Source: Bicyclus anynana
Taxonomy: Eukaryota > Arthropoda > Insecta > Lepidoptera > Nymphalidae
Assembly: GCF_947172395.1 (NCBI RefSeq)
Contig: NC_069085.1
Location: forward strand, 1,086,112-1,150,111
Direction of reading: 5' to 3'
DNA length: 64,000 bases
The notes beneath the pieces were generated by a model. That model made no database searches, had not been told where the DNA came from, and saw only the letters and a list, made by a program, of their open reading frames with translations. A program made the position numbers and the translations under genes. Below, piece by piece: positions 32,897-45,422 of the stretch; position 1 is the first letter of the stretch; each line of letters starts with the position of its first letter.

Positions 32897-34513
32897 TAAC
32901 TTAAGCCACATACTCACTGGGTATAAAATTATCAATCAAAGATTTTTAAATTTTGTTAATTTTTTTACCTTTTTTACATTATTATTAAATATTTTCAAGA
33001 AAGACATATATTATCCGTTTTATTGAAAATATACAATTACTGTTGGATACGTGGCTTAATCTTTAGATTTATATTCTAGATATATAGATACAAATAGTGT
33101 TTACTGCTTCTAGATGCTACACGATCACACACTGCTCTGCACTATCACTATACTACTGTGTCTCACCTGGGTTTGCACGTACCTACTCTATTTAGTGTAA
33201 AACAGGCTTAGGATGCTTTTAGGATGCGAAATTGTGAGGATTCTGGGGATATGCTACGAAACCTTGTACATCAAACTAATTTGTTTATACATATATTATT
33301 AAATCAATTTATTTTAACAGGCATACGATAACCTATTTTTGTATAACCTATATTATACAAAAATAAATAATTTAAATAGAAACAAACAAAAAGGGACGCA
33401 GGGTATTTTAGAAAATTCGACAGATTTGACAATATTAGCTTTATAAATAAACTATAATTAACAAGAACAATAGCGTAGCTTAGCTTTTGCAGTAGAGCCA
33501 GAGAGTAGAGTTCATTAGTTGCTTTTAAACACATTCTGTACCTTTGCATAGCTACGAGTATGTGGATATGCGCCTTTACATTTAATTTCATAGCAACACT
33601 ATTCAGCATTGACATCATACAAATAACTCATCGAAATAACGATATGCTAGAAAAGTAATCAAAATATAGATATTTTCATCATTTACATTGTTTTTAAAAT
33701 TTTGATTGCTATTTATAAATTAAACAATCATTCATGTAATAAACAAACAAAGTGTTTTGCTAAACTAGATTTTATTTTAAATACTTTTCCTAGTTTTTTT
33801 TAGATATTGTAGTTTCACAAGTTGTATTCAATATGTATTTTAACTTCTCTTCTAAATGTTCAGCAGTATGTCTGTTTTTTTTTATAAATGGTATTAGCGG
33901 ATTTATGTGCATGAGAATTTTAATTATTCCCACTAACATTATAAAGTCGAAAGTTTTGTGTATGTGTGTGTATAAATGTGTTTGTCTTCTTGACTCCGCA
34001 AGTAACAAAACTATTTGACAAAAAAAAATTAATAGAGATAGATTGATATCCTCAATTAGGATCAAAAAAAAATATAAAAAATAAGTTAAAGAGGAAGCTC
34101 TTTATTTTTCGATTTTACTTTTAGTATTAGTTCAACTAATAATAATATACTTAATGCAACTATGCATAATAATATATCGAATAATTTCTTTAAAGTACCG
34201 TTCCCTCGCTGATATAGTGACAACATTAAAAATAATGGAATTGTTAATGGATACTAATATTTAAATTGCTTTTAACTACACAATTATGTATCCTACCTTG
34301 ACCGTGAAAAATATAATAATTATACTTCATGAAAATTTTTCAGAATTCTTTTGCTGTTAGCATCGGAATAGAAGCACAACGTATGCATTTTAACTAAAAT
34401 TAAAATTATAAAAAAAAAAAAAATATCTGCTCTCTTTTTTGTAATTATGCTGTACAGATAAAGTGTAAATATTATGAATAAAAACATTTGGTGTAAGTAT
34501 AGCAGCGTGGTGT
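32897..34513. other. Unassigned stretch
   Basis: About 1.6 kb. A 104-codon minus-strand ORF (33304-33618) is hydrophobic and AT-coded, with no recognised family. The rest is AT-rich. Confidence 0.3.
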
Positions 34514-34516
34514 GTG

Positions 34517-34558
34517 ATCGTGCGGGGTCGTGTGGGGTCGTGCGGGGTCGTGTTGGGT
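34517..34558 (+). repeat. 10-bp tandem repeat ggtcgtgcgg
   Basis: Four degenerate units (gatcgtgcgg, ggtcgtgtgg, ggtcgtgcgg, ggtcgtgttg) lie directly before the exon-like block. Confidence 0.75.
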
Positions 34559-34577
34559 GACTCGGTGTGTGCCGCAG

Positions 34578-34676
34578 GGCGAGGCGGGTCGCGGAGCGGG
34601 CGCGGCGCTGGGTCGCGGCGCACAGTCAGACCCCGACCTGCAGAGCCGACTTCAGCCCAAACTGACCGCCTTCTGG
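34578..34676 (+). CDS. Candidate internal exon, 33 codons
   Basis: A GC-rich 99-bp block in AT-rich DNA is preceded by tgtgtgccgcAG and followed by GTgcgtattg. The frame starts and ends on codon boundaries (phase 0). It encodes a Gly/Ala/Arg-rich start and then SDPDLQSRLQPKLTAFW, which has an ordinary soluble-protein look. I do not recognise the family. The acceptor is not pyrimidine-rich, which weakens the case. If real, its partner exons lie outside the window or are too short to see. Confidence 0.35.
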
Positions 34677-34680
34677 GTGC

Positions 34681-36249
34681 GTATTGTGCGTATTGCGAGC
34701 ATGGTGTCCATATGTGAACGCGCATTTATACGCGTTAATGCTGGCTTGAAGCTCTATGTAACCCTCTGTAATACCTGCCCTGAAATAGGTTGATAATAAT
34801 GATGTAGAATGCAAGACGCCTGTGTGAATACATTGATGTGCCTTTCCTGTTGTATTGATGTTTGTATTGTTAACTATATTGATGTTTTATGTATCAATGT
34901 ATTTGCATGTTTAAGTAAATGAAGTAAGTTATTCTAAGAGTATTCGTGACCAGAAATTAATTTTCATGAGTGTAGGTAGGTATCTATTGGCTGCGGCTTT
35001 GGCTAGGAAAACTTCAAGATGCTTTAATTTTGATAATAGTATACCTTTTTAATTTTACAAATTCTAGGAAACACTAAAAAATATTTATTTGTTGCAATTT
35101 ACCTACAGTACAAAAAAAGTACTAGGCAGGCGCATTCTCATTAGTTATGATGCAATTAACAGTTAAAATCTTTAAATTGTTGGGTATTTACAAAGATAAA
35201 GATATGACATAAAGATTTAGTAGACTTTTAACAAACTTAAATAAAAGAAATATTTCTGGAATGCGGATTATGCCCTGTGGAACACCCATCTCTGTGGGAA
35301 GTTACCGGTATTCATTACTTTTCTTACCGCAATTAAACGCGTAATCCTCGCGCGATGCGTTTGCACAACTTCTGTAATTACGACTTATTTTTCAAATACA
35401 ACTGTACAATAATAATCTAAGAGCTAATGAACGCCTATAGTTGTTTATAACTACCTAGTGTTAACCTATTTGGGTTGTAAAAGTTAATGTCACCTTGTAG
35501 GCAAGTGCTTTCTATTGAATGTGGTGTTATTTATTATAAAACTATATAGACTACTATTTAATTAAATAATGAGTAAATAAAGAAAATATAAATTAAATTA
35601 AATTATTATAAAAAATAGGACTGAACCTGAAGGTCTAACGTTCTATAACCGTTGGTTTGACTGTTATTATAATTAAAATAAAAAAAGAACTTATGTGCAT
35701 GTTTAAAAAATAGTATGGCTAATATCTAATAGACAAAAATATGAAAAAACTATATTTTTTAATAAACTATAACCAATAGATCGCCATCTCTCGGTTTATA
35801 ATTAAAAGACAACTGATAAATTGTACGTAATCACACATCCTAATTAAAGATAAGATAATGCGGCGGAACTAGTCAGATCTTTGGTACAAATCACCGATGG
35901 AAACGCAAAATTAAAATGGACAGTTAGAAAAAAAAGATACAAATATCAATAACAACTGATTAGAAATCTAATCTTAATTAAAAAGAAAGAAACATTTTGA
36001 TAGTCGGTTCTTAATGAATTAAAGAGGCTAATTTCAAATGGGTAAATAGCTATTAACTTCGCTCGCGTGTGGTCCCGCTATTAGGAGCCATCTTCTAATT
36101 TATACCAGTCTAAGTATAGTACTGTTTAATTGATGTCGGTGAATGCCTGATATCTTAGATTATAGGAAAATTATAGACAGACTTACTAAAAAGTGAATGT
36201 TAAGAAGCCGATATATGTTTTGTATTGTAAGCCAATGGAGGTTGGGTCT
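34681..36249. other. Unassigned AT-rich stretch
   Basis: No gene or assignable repeat. The first 130 bp after the candidate exon stay open in the same frame, but with unremarkable sequence. Confidence 0.35.
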
Positions 36250-36443
36250 CCAAGGCGCTAGAAAGGCGACCCTGCACTAGAAAGCGCAGTGTTGGTCGAC
36301 CCCCCACCAGGTGGACAGACGACATCAAGCGAGTCACAGGTATTTGCTGAATGCAGGTGGCTCAGAATAGTGATGCTTTGGAAGTCTTTACCTATGTCCT
36401 TCAGTGGACGCCCATCGGCTGATATGATAATGATGAAGATGAT
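36250..36443 (+). pseudogene. RTE-type LINE 3' end, plus strand
   Basis: It contains the plus-strand counterparts of the RTE landmarks: ggtcgaccccccaccaggtg, gacgacatcaagcgagtcac, aatgcaggtggctcagaata and ggacgcccatcggctgatat, followed by gataatgatgaagatgat as the TGA-rich tail. It matches 11060-11240 in reverse complement. Only the last part of the ORF remains. Confidence 0.75.
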
Positions 36444-37769
36444 TGTACGATTTAATGTAAGATGAAATATAATAGTACCTAATTTAAAACATTATATACC
36501 AATGTGCTTGTTACCGCATAAGGACCATTTAGATAGATATATAGGAGTGAAATAGTACTACTCCTCCCCTCACCTCAGTCCTTAGTGTGACCGTAGTTTG
36601 GCTTACAAGTGTTGCATGAACAATATCATCACTAAGTTCGATTTAAATTATTTTCTTAATTCTAGAGAGCTTTCACAAGCATTTTTTACTTGTGATAGTA
36701 GTTATAGATAATAATAGGTACTCATTTCATACAGGTAAAGATATATGAAATAAGAATGGACTAAAATAACATTAGGAACACTCGAGTAAGTAAAAAACCT
36801 GCCGGACTTTATTGAGACTTTTTATAGCATATTTCTTCTCCTTATCTCCCTCTATTTTTTTCTTTAGTCTAGGCAGCAGTGTCTGTGCGAGTATGTAAAG
36901 CCTATTCGGGTGTAGTCGAAACTATGCGTTGTAGGCGTAATGTATATTATTTTTGAAAATCAAAGACCTCCGTGTTGATAAAATGGAGAATACTTATTTT
37001 TATTTCGATGACAGGTCGAAAATTTAATAATACTCGTACATTCTTACTTGTTAGTTAAATTAATATATTGCTTTTCACATGGATATATGAGGTTTAGACC
37101 CACTACATTGTTTTAATAGTATCTATTAAAGTAGGTTTCTCAAAATTTTAAATTGTAAGCTAATTAGGTAATTTGAAGTCCCCAAGTCCGTAAGATCCGA
37201 ACATCAAACCCGGAATGTTTCGTTAACCTCGTACAGCGCTATGCCAGGCAAGTTGTCAAACTAGTACAGTTGGGCAACTGTAACATCTCTAATTTACGGC
37301 GAAATACAATAAGCATTAGTTGACCTCAAATAAAATAAAATAGTGCCACCGCCGTATAACTATCATACAGTATGGTGTACACAAGTTTCAACCAATAGTG
37401 TCGATATAGGAAGAAATTCCCCTCTGAAAGGTTTTGCAAGTGTTTGTTACTATGATTTCGAATTACATCTCTCGAATATTACGGCAACGTAAGCAATTAT
37501 TTATTATTCGACTAAGCTTTTCGCTATCTAGATGAATTAAAAAAATAAAGCCTAAGAGTTAATTTGACACAAGTACGTTCTACGTCTCTGCTTTACCGAA
37601 TAAAACTGAAATAGTATTTCGTAGCATACTATTTTCTATATATTATATTTTATTGGAAACTTAACGTCAAATAAGTTCTACAAGCTAAACTTACTGAGCG
37701 AGTTACGTTTTATTGTGACACATGAACGGGGACCAATGCGGGATTTGTAGATACCGTCAGAAGTATTGG
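36444..37769. other. Unassigned stretch
   Basis: No ORF above 60 codons and no recognised repeat; AT-rich. Confidence 0.35.
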
Positions 37770-37872
37770 TAGAATAAACTCGTAACTCTTCCAAGGAAGC
37801 TTCCGTCTAAGACTGCATCGTCATTAAACTTCAGATCAGACAAGGGCTAACTTGTCATGGAATAAAAAAAAT
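37770..37872 (+). repeat. SINE family A tail fragment, degraded
   Basis: The tail phrases aagactgcatcgtcattaaa and acaagggctaacttgtcatg followed by a run of A identify the 3' end of family A. The remainder is unrecognisable. Confidence 0.55.
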
Positions 37873-38519
37873 AAAAATTATTTCTACTCATCTTTATAAA
37901 CAGCAGTTCAAAATGAACTGTCGCTTGCTAAGCAGTGTTTTTTAATTTCTTACCGAATTATACACAAGCCATAAATCACCGGTAACAAAACCTCATTTTC
38001 TGAGTCCGCTAATTGGGTTGAGCCGCCAGCGCTGCGGCACAAAGAGCTGGACGGAGCGGTAACTCTATACTGTACCCAGAAACGACATAAAACTCACGGC
38101 TATTAGATTTTCGGTAACAACTTTAAGCTTAGATCTCACTATAGAAACACCATGTAAGAGGTACCTACCTAATTTTTTCATTGTCTCATTGGTCATGTGC
38201 TTAAACGTACTTGGGATAGCTTTACGTGCTTTCTGAGGCTCGGGAAAAGGTTTTATTAAGAATGTTTCGGAAAAAAGAAGCCCCAATATAAGCTAATCAC
38301 TGGACCAATAATGCAATCATTTCATAGTGAGTCATTAAAAATGGGCTGATGATGATTGATCATTGATTATTATTATTGGCGTTCCTTAGTCAAAGCAAAG
38401 GCATAGCAAACGCTTGAGATTCAAGTCGGTGTACACCCAACTTTTTGGATATTTATGTTCATACTTAAAGATTTCCTATTGAAATGTTTTGCACAAGCCG
38501 CTTATGTGGTCTTACGTTA

Positions 38520-38780
38520 ACATATATTTTACGAGTGTACTCCGAATAGTGAGCGGCCGCACCCACACAGCCGCACACACACTCAACACACATACGCGAC
38601 GCAGGTATAAACAAATGTGCTAAGTAAAAAATATTATTATAGCATAATACGCCATAAAACACGAGAGCGCCGATTGCTGGTAGCGCTTCCCAAAGTGTTT
38701 TAATGTTGTTGTTGACCGACTTGAGCGATTGCCGCTCGGCGTAGCACCGCGTAGCGCGTAGCGGCTTGCGTGACTTTCAC
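38520..38780. other. CpG-rich patch
   Basis: Two clusters of CpG (gagcggccgcacccacacag and gtagcaccgcgtagcgcgta) lie in AT-rich DNA. The second shares the 11-mer cggcgtagcac (38737-38747) with every unit of the minisatellite at 3176-4312. A minus-strand frame (38620-38811) is open but gives no recognised domain. Confidence 0.3.
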
Positions 38781-38811
38781 TCACATACAGAATCAGTTGG
38801 TAAGTTTGCAC

Positions 38812-40502
38812 GACTATATATAATTTTTTGACATTAAGAAATTTTCACGATGATTTGCGTTAAAGTGAAATTGTTATATCGTGAATATTCTGTCTTAAAT
38901 ATTTTTTCAAAAAAACTGTTCGAAAAATTAAAGAAATATTTCGTTTTGCTGACTGTAATGGAGCCTTTTAAATTTTGAAATTGTCCCATTTCGTAGCCTT
39001 CTTAAGTGTTCTATTTTCAGAACAATATTAGTAATAACAATTGTTATGAGTTTTAAGAGTTACGTTTTTTTTTAGAAAATTTTCTCTTCCTTTAGGATTT
39101 CTTTTCAGATTTGCAATATCAGTAATTGTTAGTAAATGTCAAAAAGCTTGTGCCCTACTATTTGCCTTTGTTTTTTGGATTTAAAAAAAGAAAATACGTG
39201 GTTACTGATTTTTATTCTGCGTGCTATCGTTTATTTTTTTCCATTCTAGCAAGTATTCGCAGGTTTCACACTTCTCAGCTATACTGACGTTTAAGATAAG
39301 ATTGAGAGATATGGAGCTCATTTTTTATAACAGTTTTATTAGATAAGGACAGAAATTATGTTAAATTTAAGCATAAGTTTTTGAATCACATATTCTATTT
39401 TATTATTTCTTCAAAGTTGAATTGTGCTAATTCAGTTGTATGCAAACAATCAAACCTTAACAAGTAAATGCTTCTAATAACAAGTAAATGCACTAATAAA
39501 TTAAAAAAAAACAAAGGTAAAACTTTGAGAGGCGCAAAGAAGACGGTACTGGAACATAAACAATGTCAGTGATTCTGATTTCTATTAAAACCATTCGGCA
39601 TTTCGTTATACGAAATATATTAGAATAATGTCTGGGAACGAGTATCTACGCAATGTGCAATAAATAATACGAACGGCCGGCCGAACTTAATGAGTCTTTC
39701 ACTCTTATTATTATAACAATAGAGTTCAATTTGCAATTGCATTGGTTATTTGGTAAGTATCGGTAATAAAACGTATTTTTTGGTAAGACGCGGATCGTCT
39801 GTGTAAAGTTTAAGGACACGATGGCATCTCTGTTTGAGTATTAATTACATCTGATCGCGATAAATAGACGCGAGGACGACATTTTTTATTATTCAAATTA
39901 GTTACCTCGAACATTATTATTTGCAATACCTACTTTAGTAGCCTTATAAAATCTAAATTTTATAAAATATGTAAAGGTTTGAACAGAGCAATTTTTTTTT
40001 TTTATTTTTTTTTTTTTCTTAGGGATAGTTAACATTTACATATTATTTCTTAAATCTAAAAATAAACGTAAAAATAGTTTAAACATGTAAACAACGTTAC
40101 TATCCACGAATACACGTACGAAAATAATGGCGTCACAAAATACACAAACATAAATCAATTAAAAAAAAACAAACATAAATCTATATAAAAAAGAGAGAAT
40201 TATAACAATAATAATTAAAAATACAACGAAACTCAAATAGGTAAAATAAAAAAAATGTAATGATAATTATAATAAGAGATCTAATAATAAGAATTAAGAC
40301 ACTATTACTACTCAGGTACAGGGATATTTAATTTTTGAAGAGTGATTGAGATGGCCTTTTTATATTGGGGTTCGGGCAAGGCAAATACGTCCACATCGTG
40401 TACAATACACGCAATACGTACATACTACAATACTCAAAATTAGCCACGTACAAAGAAAATGTGCAACGATTTTGTCGCGACCGGTAATACAAAAATTACT
40501 TA
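38812..40502. other. Unassigned stretch with a long poly-T run
   Basis: About 1.7 kb without a gene. A T-run of roughly 27 bases broken by one A (39991-40018) may be the poly-A end of a minus-strand retroelement whose body I cannot identify. Confidence 0.35.
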
Positions 40503-40692
40503 TCAATACTAATATTATAAAGAGGTTAAGTTTATGGTACTATTAGGGGTAATCTCGGGATTTACTGAACCGATTTTAAAAATTCTTGTACCACTAGAAA
40601 GCCACGTTATTTGTGAGTGTCAGGCTATATTTTATCCCTATACTCTTACGGGGACGGAAACTACGCCGGTGAAACCACGGGGCGTCGGTTAG
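40503..40692 (+). mobile_element. Helitron-like element, near full length
   Basis: It starts tcaatactaatattataaag after an A and ends gcgtcggTTAG before a T, close to the TC...CTAG rule. The body reads gtaatctcgggatttactga, ccactagaaagccacg, gtgagtgtcaggct, and tacggggacggaaactacgc. At 190 bp it is non-autonomous. It is the uninterrupted reference for the copy split by a SINE at 44901-45422. Confidence 0.7.
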
Positions 40693-40724
40693 TTGTAATA
40701 TAAATTAAAACTAAACTTAAACCA

Positions 40725-40850
40725 ATGAAGCTTTGACCAACACCATAAGAAGCTTTCGCTTGATTTTTGGACTAAGGGTTGGATACAGAAGGTAGTAATC
40801 CTTCAGATTTCAACGTAGTGTAAAGAGGTTTCACACTAATGGGCACTGAA
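40725..40850 (+). pseudogene. Retroelement C-terminal remnant (VPIVVS family), degraded
   Basis: The nucleotides gaagctttgaccaacacc, ctttcgcttga and ggttggatacagaaggtagt align with the copy at 49753-49860. Stops and indels break the frame. Confidence 0.5.
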
Positions 40851-41157
40851 AAGCCTCGCAAAGTGAATATGAGCGCTATTTTTTTGTGCTGCCTTGCCTT
40901 GTCTTGCCTGCCGTCAACCTGAGCCTTAAATATTAAGCCTCTTATGCCTTAACTTTAACCAGCAACATATGTTACATTTTCGCCGCAGCCCAATGAAAAG
41001 CAAATCATAATATATTTCCCAATTGTTGAGGTGTGTTCCATCGCCATGAGTTCTTACGATATTAATAATTAATAATGCTGTTCATTCACCTCGTCTGTTG
41101 GTTTTACATTCAAGAAAGCTGTATTTCTTATGTTCCATGACAACATAAATACCATTT
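40851..41157. other. Unassigned stretch
   Basis: A small tandem of gccttgccttgtcttgcctg occurs near 40900; otherwise nothing is recognised. Confidence 0.35.
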
Positions 41158-41486
41158 TGACGGCCTCCGTGGCGCAGCGGTATGCGCGGTGGATTTACAA
41201 GACGGAGGTCCTGGGTTCGATCCCTGGCTGGGCAGATTGAGATTTTCTTAATTTGTCCAGGTCTGGCTGGTGGGAGGCTTCGGCCGTGGCTAGTTACCAC
41301 CCTACCGGCAAAGACGTACCGCCAAGCGATTTAGCGTTCCGGTACGATGCCGTGTAGAAACCGAAAGGGGTGTGGATTTTCATCCACCTCCTAACAAGTT
41401 AGCCCGCCTCCATCTTAGATTGCATCATCACTTACCATCAGGTGAGATTGTAGTCAAGGGCTAATTTGTAAAGAATAAAAAAAAAT
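41158..41486 (+). mobile_element. SINE family A, full length
   Basis: The best-preserved copy. The head is gacggcctccgtggcgcagc, the anticodon-loop-like stretch is gtggatttacaagacgg, and the B box is gggttcgatccctgg. A body of about 200 bp follows, then the accatcaggtgagattg tail and poly-A. The preserved promoter boxes mean it could still be transcribed. Confidence 0.92.
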
Positions 41487-42652
41487 ACTAGCGTATACAA
41501 CTCGCGAATATGGAATTTTTTATAAAAACCATTTTAAAATTTAATAGAAATTAAAAAAATAACAAACAAGTTGATAAGCCCCTCCTTTATGAAGTCGGTT
41601 AAAAATAATAATTCTTACGTACAATATCAATATCAGCCTTTTTTTAATGCCCCACTACTGGGACAGGTCTCCTTTCGTATAACAAACCAAAAAGGGACTT
41701 TTAGCTTAAATCCCAAAACACCGTCGCCTCAAAACAAACGTTGGCGGGCTTAGAATGATAATTTTTGACTATGTGAAGGCACATATTATGTATTCTGTGG
41801 TAAAGGTAACTTACTTATAGTAAAATAGTTAGCTATGTTGGTAAGTTGGTGGTGTTTTACACTGACGTGCCTCGGAAAGTGTTACTTCTCAGTACTGGAC
41901 TGGGAATTTAGAAAAAAAGGTAAGTACTGAATAGTTTACAGAAATAGAGATCTTTCATGGCTTCCTATGTGAATACAGGATCAACGAAGCAGTTACTAAC
42001 TTATAAGTATCAATAAATGTGTTTGTCAAAAGCAAAAACGGTTGTAAAAAAGCAATTTATGTTACATCAACGCCACCTTTAGGCCCAAAACGAAAACTTT
42101 GGTAATAAGTGAAACTTTTTACTGACTATAAAGAAGCACCGCTATCATGTGAGTAACTTAGAGAAGTTTAGGACCTTATGTTATTACTGTAGATTTATAG
42201 GCGCTTCGCTGTGCCTTACTGAAGTTTTTATTGAACGTTTTAACGATTCTAATTTTACTATCAAAATTTTATATGTACGCCTAGTTAGGTTAATTAGCTG
42301 GGACGGTTGAATGCCGCGATGTTTGCCCGTGATATGTGGAAGCTAGAACATTGTAAGTAGATCGATTTTGATGAGTGGTTCCGTAGAACATATTTATTGC
42401 CAAAATTTTTGAAAAGAACGCACGAATATTTTGTTCCATCTTAACTCATTTTAATTTATTTATTTATTAATTTAGGAAGACCAACCGCAGAACATTGTAT
42501 CATGTATATATATATTTATAACATACGTTGTGCCAAGTGGTTCAACTTATTACAGATCTTCAGAACATTTACAATATTTAAAAAATATACATAGTTTATG
42601 TTATCTTACTACAATATATATCCTTATTCTAAGAATTAAAAAATATTACAAA
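41487..42652. other. Unassigned stretch
   Basis: AT-rich; a 42450-42520 stretch rich in TTTA and TATA units may be the tail of a LINE. No gene. Confidence 0.3.
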
Positions 42653-43555
42653 CTAATACAACTTTCTTTTCGGCGGTGCGGTTAGTTCATGTTGTAAATG
42701 TCTAGAGCGCAAAGCATTAGGTATTAACTTCTTCGTTATGTTGCGAACTTCTTTATTTATTTTTGTTGTACCATAACTTGGGAATTTGTAATTTTTAAAT
42801 AGTTCTGAACTTACAGTCTGGTCTGAGACTTCTACGGCTAGCAATCATCATATAGGCAAAGACGCAATGCCCATTAGAGAGACGCTTTAATAATAAAGGG
42901 AAACTGGAAATATGTTTAAAAGGATATAATCTCCCATGGCCCACCAGACTTTGCAGTCAGTCATCCCTTTAAAAGGATATTTGTAGAATATATAGGGTGG
43001 TTTTTCGTGTGGTCCTACGCAACCCCAATCGAAGCCAACAAAATCTATGACCAATACGATACACCGCCACTTGGCGCGGTAAACAATTTTAATGCGAACG
43101 TAAGTCTATTATCGGACAGGATTGTCTTGCGGGAGTGTCGTAAAGCGATCTTTATTGATGTATAATAACAGATATAAAGCGAGTTTTTATTTGGTTTTGA
43201 TGCGAGCCACTCTATCTCCCAGATCACGGATAGTTCGGTTTATTCGGCCACGTGAATAGTCCGGCTTATTGTGTGTAATGACCGATTTTATTAACGCGCC
43301 CACTTAATGTAATGTTTTATGGACTATTCTGGGAAAATGTTGCTTGTATCTGGACGATTTCATCTGTAATGCTTGTATCACAGGCAGAGTTTGGAGCTTT
43401 TATATTTCATGAGCTACTGGCGAATGCCTTTCGGTTACACTCGCGTAATTCCAGCTCGAATATAAATACAGGGAGAAAATATAGCCTACGTTACTTGTTA
43501 ATAATGTAGCTTCATTGTTTGTTTTGAAATCGGTTTAGCGGGTTAGGCGTGAAAA
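42653..43555. other. Unassigned stretch
   Basis: A 63-codon minus-strand ORF (42653-42844) lacks domains. A decayed Helitron-like phrase (gggagaaaatatagcctacg) occurs near 43470. Confidence 0.3.
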
Positions 43556-43602
43556 CGTAACTTATTTATTTATTTATATATTTATTTATTTATTTATTGA
43601 TA
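43556..43602 (+). repeat. (TTTA)n microsatellite
   Basis: Units of ttatttatttatttata cover about 45 bp, followed by gatataccaacaatgacaac. The order resembles a minus-strand LINE 3' end, but no coding part is visible. Confidence 0.7.
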
Positions 43603-44726
43603 TACCAACAATGACAACAAGAAACATTAATAATAATATATACATAGATAGACTTAAAAAGTTATAGTGCTAAACGAAGCCATCTTTTATAGCATTGTTG
43701 TTTGTTGTCCGGTTAAACTTTAAAATTAAACTACCTACACTTAAAACTACAAATTACATTTACGTTAAGTGTCCTATTGATTAAATTGTTAAATAATTAC
43801 AATGAAAATAATAATCTATACTAATAAATTATAAAATTAAACAAACACACAAACTCACATTATCATTTATATTGTTAGTAAAGATCATCATCACGAAACT
43901 GGCACAAGTATGCCTCTTTGACTGAGAGTTACATTACGTATTTATTCCTTTTGCCTTAGAGATCCTTGAGCCATGGAGTCGTAGTGCCAGAAAATTTCTC
44001 CGAATCATTTCTAATCTTTTTTATTTGTCTCTTTTTTCATGTAAAGGATCAGCTTGGATGTCCAGCGTGGAAATGGGCATGATTTGTATAGTTATAATAT
44101 TAAGTTATATTTCCTTAGTGTATTCTTTTTCATTAAAAAAGACCGTCTAACAAGTCTCAGTGCAAGATTAAGTCAATGAACCTCAGTTTAAGATTTAAAT
44201 AATTTATATCTGAGCTTAAGATAACACAAATTTGCTAACTAGTCGGATAGGTATGATCGTAAATCTGTACTAATAAATCAAACTAATACTATTAAGGCCA
44301 ATGTTTATTTGTCCAGGTATGTGTTTGTATGTTTGTAACTCCTTCATGCAATTACTGAAACGATTTGACTGTGGAATGAAAATGCCCACAATGACACATA
44401 GGCTACTTTTTATCCAGGAAAAAGCGATTCTTGTATTAGTATATAACAGAATTTTACTGTAAAGGAGTCGCAGATAAAATGAAAGACGGAATGTCTCAAC
44501 TTTAAATAAAATTACTAAAAGCTTATATCGGGCGAAAAAAAAAAAATGTAGAACACTAAGTAAATATTTTTTTTAATTCTAGTCTGTTTATCAACACTAA
44601 GCCTTGAAAGTACTTAACGAATTTTCATGATTTTTCACAGGTGTCATATGCTTTGTCACCTGTGACTCGGTTTTATTAAGATCGATTAAGATTATCTTAG
44701 AAAACTAATTCCACGTGGATATTATT
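43603..44726. other. Unassigned stretch with decayed element pieces
   Basis: Near 44270-44460 a block (gtactaataaatcaaactaa, tactttttatccaggaaa) has the start and middle phrases of a distant Helitron-like relative. No gene. Confidence 0.3.
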
Positions 44727-44884
44727 GACGCTCTTCGTGATACAGCGGTATGCGTGCTGGATCTGGTGTGGATCTTCATCCTACTCCTTACAAATAAGCC
44801 CGCTTCCATTTTAGATTGCATCATCACTTACCATTATGTGAGATTGTAGTTGAGGGCTATCTTGTATAGAATAAAAAATAAAAA
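44727..44884 (+). mobile_element. SINE family A with large internal deletion
   Basis: The head (gacgctcttcgtgatacagc and gcggtatgcgtgctggat) is joined to ggtgtggatcttcatcctac. About 170 bases are lost between two related ggtgtggat-type words in the parent sequence, which points to deletion between short direct repeats. The tail is intact. Confidence 0.75.
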
Positions 44885-44900
44885 CGAACATAGTTGCGCG

Positions 44901-45422
44901 TCTACTAGTAGAGGTAAAGTTTGTGGTGTCGTAGGGGGTAATCTCTGAATCTACTAAACTTTTTTTGAAAATTCTTTTACCACTACAAAGCCACGTTTTT
45001 CGACGGCCTCCGTGGCGCAGTGGTATGCTTGGTGGATATACAAGACGGAGGTCCTGGGTTCGATCCCCGGCTGGGCAGATTAAGATTTTCTTAATTTGTC
45101 CAGGTCTGGCTGGTGGGGGGCTTCGGCCGTGGCTAGTTACCACCCTACCGGCAAAGACGTACCGCCAAGCGATTTAGCGTTCCGGTACGATGCCGTGTAG
45201 AAACCGAAAGGGATGAGGATTTTCATCCTCCTCCTAACAAGTTAGCCCGCTTCCATTTTGGACTGCATCATCACTTACCATCAGGTGAGATTGTGGTCAA
45301 GGGCTAACTTGTAAAGAATAAAAATAAAAAAAAAAGTTATTGGTGAGTGTCATAGGCTTAATTTTATCCCCGTATGCTCACGGGAATGGGAATTACGCGG
45401 GTGAACGCGGGGCGTGGGCTAG
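44901..45422 (+). mobile_element. Helitron-like element interrupted by a SINE
   Basis: The left part (44901-45001: gtaaagtttgtggtgtcgta, ctactaaactttttttgaaa, ccactacaaagccacg) and the right part (45336-45422: ggtgagtgtcataggctta, gggcgtgggCTAG equivalents) rejoin to match 40503-40692. The SINE at 45002-45335 sits exactly between the acgtt and ttattggtgag positions. The Helitron-like copy was therefore here first. It ends in CTAG followed by T. Confidence 0.75.
45002..45335 (+). mobile_element. SINE family A, full length, nested
   Basis: Both promoter boxes and the poly-A tail are present. It has inserted into the Helitron-like element; the flanks gttttt and gttatt are consistent with a short imperfect target duplication. 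Differences from the 41158 copy are few (gtggatatacaag for gtggatttacaag), so the insertion is relatively young. Confidence 0.9.

Noticed and set aside
33304..33618. Hydrophobic 104-codon minus-strand ORF as a possible chemoreceptor fragment
   Set aside because: Hydrophobicity follows from AT-rich codons. I see no receptor signature or splice structure.
34390..34725. 111-codon minus-strand ORF over the candidate exon
   Set aside because: It is Arg/Pro-rich as expected for antisense of a GC-rich block, and the plus-strand reading has splice-like borders.
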